A stretch of 37,628 bases of DNA, taken from IMG/VR virus record IMGVR_UViG_3300037504_001227, positions 1 to 37,628 of that record. One strand, 5' to 3'. Below are positions 36,601 to 37,628 of the stretch, in pieces; within the stretch, counting starts at the first letter, position 1, and each line of letters starts with the position of its first letter. The notes below the pieces were generated by a model. That model did not search any database and was not told the DNA's origin. It worked only from the letters and a program-made list of their open reading frames with translations. A program made the position numbers and the translations under genes. The DNA comes from a virus.

Positions 36601-37512
36601 TCAATTAATTGAACCAAAACATGCCAAACTTAGACCCGCCTTACCACTATTATAAAAAGATTCTTCAAAATTTTCTATAACAATTGCCGCTTTTGAATTT
36701 CCAGAATTCAATAGTACACTATTCATATAACCTAAAACAGCATGCCTAACTTTTTCAGGATCATCATTTATTTTTTTTAACACCTCCGATATTTTATTCC
36801 AAGAATTTGACTTTAACAATATTCTACATAAATCAATTATTTCTTTTTGACTATCCGGAGTTGAACTAGCTATATGTAAAGCCTGCTCCTCATCATCTAT
36901 ATCAATAACTTTTTCTAATAATTTAATTGAATCTCTAACATGCCCTTCGCTAGTATCTGCTATTTTTTTAAGAATTTTACCGGAAACATTTTTATTTTCA
37001 TTTTTACAAATAAATTTTAATTTTTTTATAATTTCTATATTTGAACTTTTCTGTATATCAATTTTTATGCACCTACTCAAAATTGTATTTAATAATTTTT
37101 TTGAATCAGTTGTAACTAAAACAAAATAAACATGCTGCGGAGGCTCTTCTAATACTTTTAATATTGCTTCCTGATAATCCCTAGTCCAGCGATGACACTC
37201 ATCCATAATATAAGCCCTAATATCCGATCCATCAAGCGGCTTAAATTGAGCATTATCTATTACTCTTCTTGCAGTTTCAATTCCTCTATTATTAGAAGAA
37301 TTTATTTCTTCTATATTATAAATATTACAACCTAATCCCTTTAAAAAAATTCTCGCTAATGTCGTTTTACCAGTACCATAAGCCCCTGAAAATAAATAAG
37401 TATGCGGCCTGTTTTCGTTTTTTATAAAATTTTTTAAAATATTTATCTGGCTATCATTCCCTATAACATCATCAAATTTTTTTGGTCTATATTTTTCTGT
37501 TAATTCCATCAT
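36601..37512 (-). CDS. DnaX/RFC-like clamp loader ATPase
   Basis: The 303-residue protein has a complete AAA+ clamp-loader core: TEKYRPKKFDDVIGN, Walker A GAYGTGKTT (43-51), Walker B YIMDECHRW (D104, E105), and the SRC motif (146-148) with its Arg finger. The C-terminal collar is short. It resembles DnaX/RfcS and phage T4 gp44-type loaders and would load a sliding clamp for replication. AGGAG precedes two adjacent ATGs (37512 and 37509); either may be used. The gene opens the leftward array as far as it can be seen. Confidence 0.82.
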   Translation of the reverse strand: MMELTEKYRPKKFDDVIGNDSQINILKNFIKNENRPHTYLFSGAYGTGKTTLARIFLKGLGCNIYNIEEINSSNNRGIETARRVIDNAQFKPLDGSDIRAYIMDECHRWTRDYQEAILKVLEEPPQHVYFVLVTTDSKKLLNTILSRCIKIDIQKSSNIEIIKKLKFICKNENKNVSGKILKKIADTSEGHVRDSIKLLEKVIDIDDEEQALHIASSTPDSQKEIIDLCRILLKSNSWNKISEVLKKINDDPEKVRHAVLGYMNSVLLNSGNSKAAIVIENFEESFYNSGKAGLSLACFGSIN

Positions 37513-37628
37513 TTTACTCCTATTTCAAAAAGAAATTTTATCAAAATTTGTAATATTAACTCCTATTTATATCTATTATTTTCATTAGAATATTCATTTT
37601 TTTATAATATCGTCCTCTATTAATCCTA
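37513..37628 (-). other. Edge region: probable gene end and leader
   Basis: The 116 bases at the right edge hold a frame open from the edge to TGA at 37594, possibly the end of an upstream leftward gene, then a spacer with two AGGAGT-like ribosome sites, the second serving the clamp loader. A 13-codon frame from ATG 37597 overlaps the TGA but is too short to judge. I see no terminator or RNA gene. Confidence 0.35.

Noticed and set aside
37556-37597. A 13-codon gene before the clamp loader
   Set aside because: It is too short, has no own ribosome site and may just be chance between two ribosome-site-like sequences.
1-37628. tRNA or rRNA genes, attachment sites, integrase or repressor
   Set aside because: I found no cloverleaf, no rRNA-like sequence and no recombinase or lysogeny gene, so a temperate life style can be neither supported nor excluded from this window.

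Overview
The window is the structural half, plus parts of the replication/recombination and lysis regions, of a strongly AT-rich tailed phage or prophage with a contractile tail. Sheath, tube, tape measure, baseplate J, gp25-like and hub genes are all recognisable, and the gene set resembles Mu-like and DUF2184/DUF3383/DUF1073-type myoviruses. An overlapping pair coding for an N-terminally anchored coiled coil and a lipoprotein looks like Rz/Rz1 spanins, which points to a two-membrane, low-GC host; I cannot name the genus. The standard code fits, because TGG encodes Trp and all three stop codons end genes. No integrase, repressor, tRNA or rRNA gene is visible.

Layout. Bases 1-3543 (+) are a DNA-metabolism operon: the zinc-hook end of a split Rad50/SbcC, a small helical protein, a DUF4406-like protein, a PD-(D/E)XK nuclease, a zinc-ribbon protein, SbcD and the C-terminal half of SbcC. 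It converges on a shared terminator with a long leftward array (3683-37512, -). In transcription order from the right, that array has a DnaX-like clamp loader, a MazG-like protein, a membrane winged-helix protein, small zinc-binding proteins, an M23 endolysin, a secreted protein, TerS, three small genes, TerL, portal and the MuF-like head protein. It then continues with protease/scaffold, cement, capsid, head-tail connectors, sheath, tube, frameshifted tail chaperone, tape measure, baseplate, tail fibres, and a holin/spanin group.

The leftward array is interrupted at 26.2-27.2 kb by a rightward locus with its own sigma70-like promoter and a strong terminator. It has two ORFs whose RNA is packed with near-perfect hairpins. 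Each ORF begins at an identical 19-nt initiation block, and each is followed by the same pair of hairpins. The first of these has a 9-nt loop, AATAGCTAA, on stems that differ by compensatory changes. The loop holds a 6-nt palindrome between purines, the architecture of retroviral kissing-loop dimerisation sites. This is my best candidate for an undescribed system: a structured, possibly multimerising, protein-coding RNA.

The second notable system is a family of six related intergenic elements of about 245 bp, at 1.25, 5.65, 10.8, 19.3, 25.8 and 28.5 kb. All are oriented with the direction of transcription, and nearly all separate functional modules. Each carries direct TTTACAAGG motifs, a 33-bp core bounded by CCTGTA/TACAGG, and a larger two-part stem-loop. 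The core is in one orientation in three copies and inverted in the other three, while its flanks stay fixed.

Other points include a -1 frameshift in the tail chaperone gene, a nested scaffold start inside the protease gene, a seven-repeat propeller-like fibre with clustered variable loops, an in-frame TAG just after the best ribosome site of TerL, and a small gene interrupted by an in-frame TAA.
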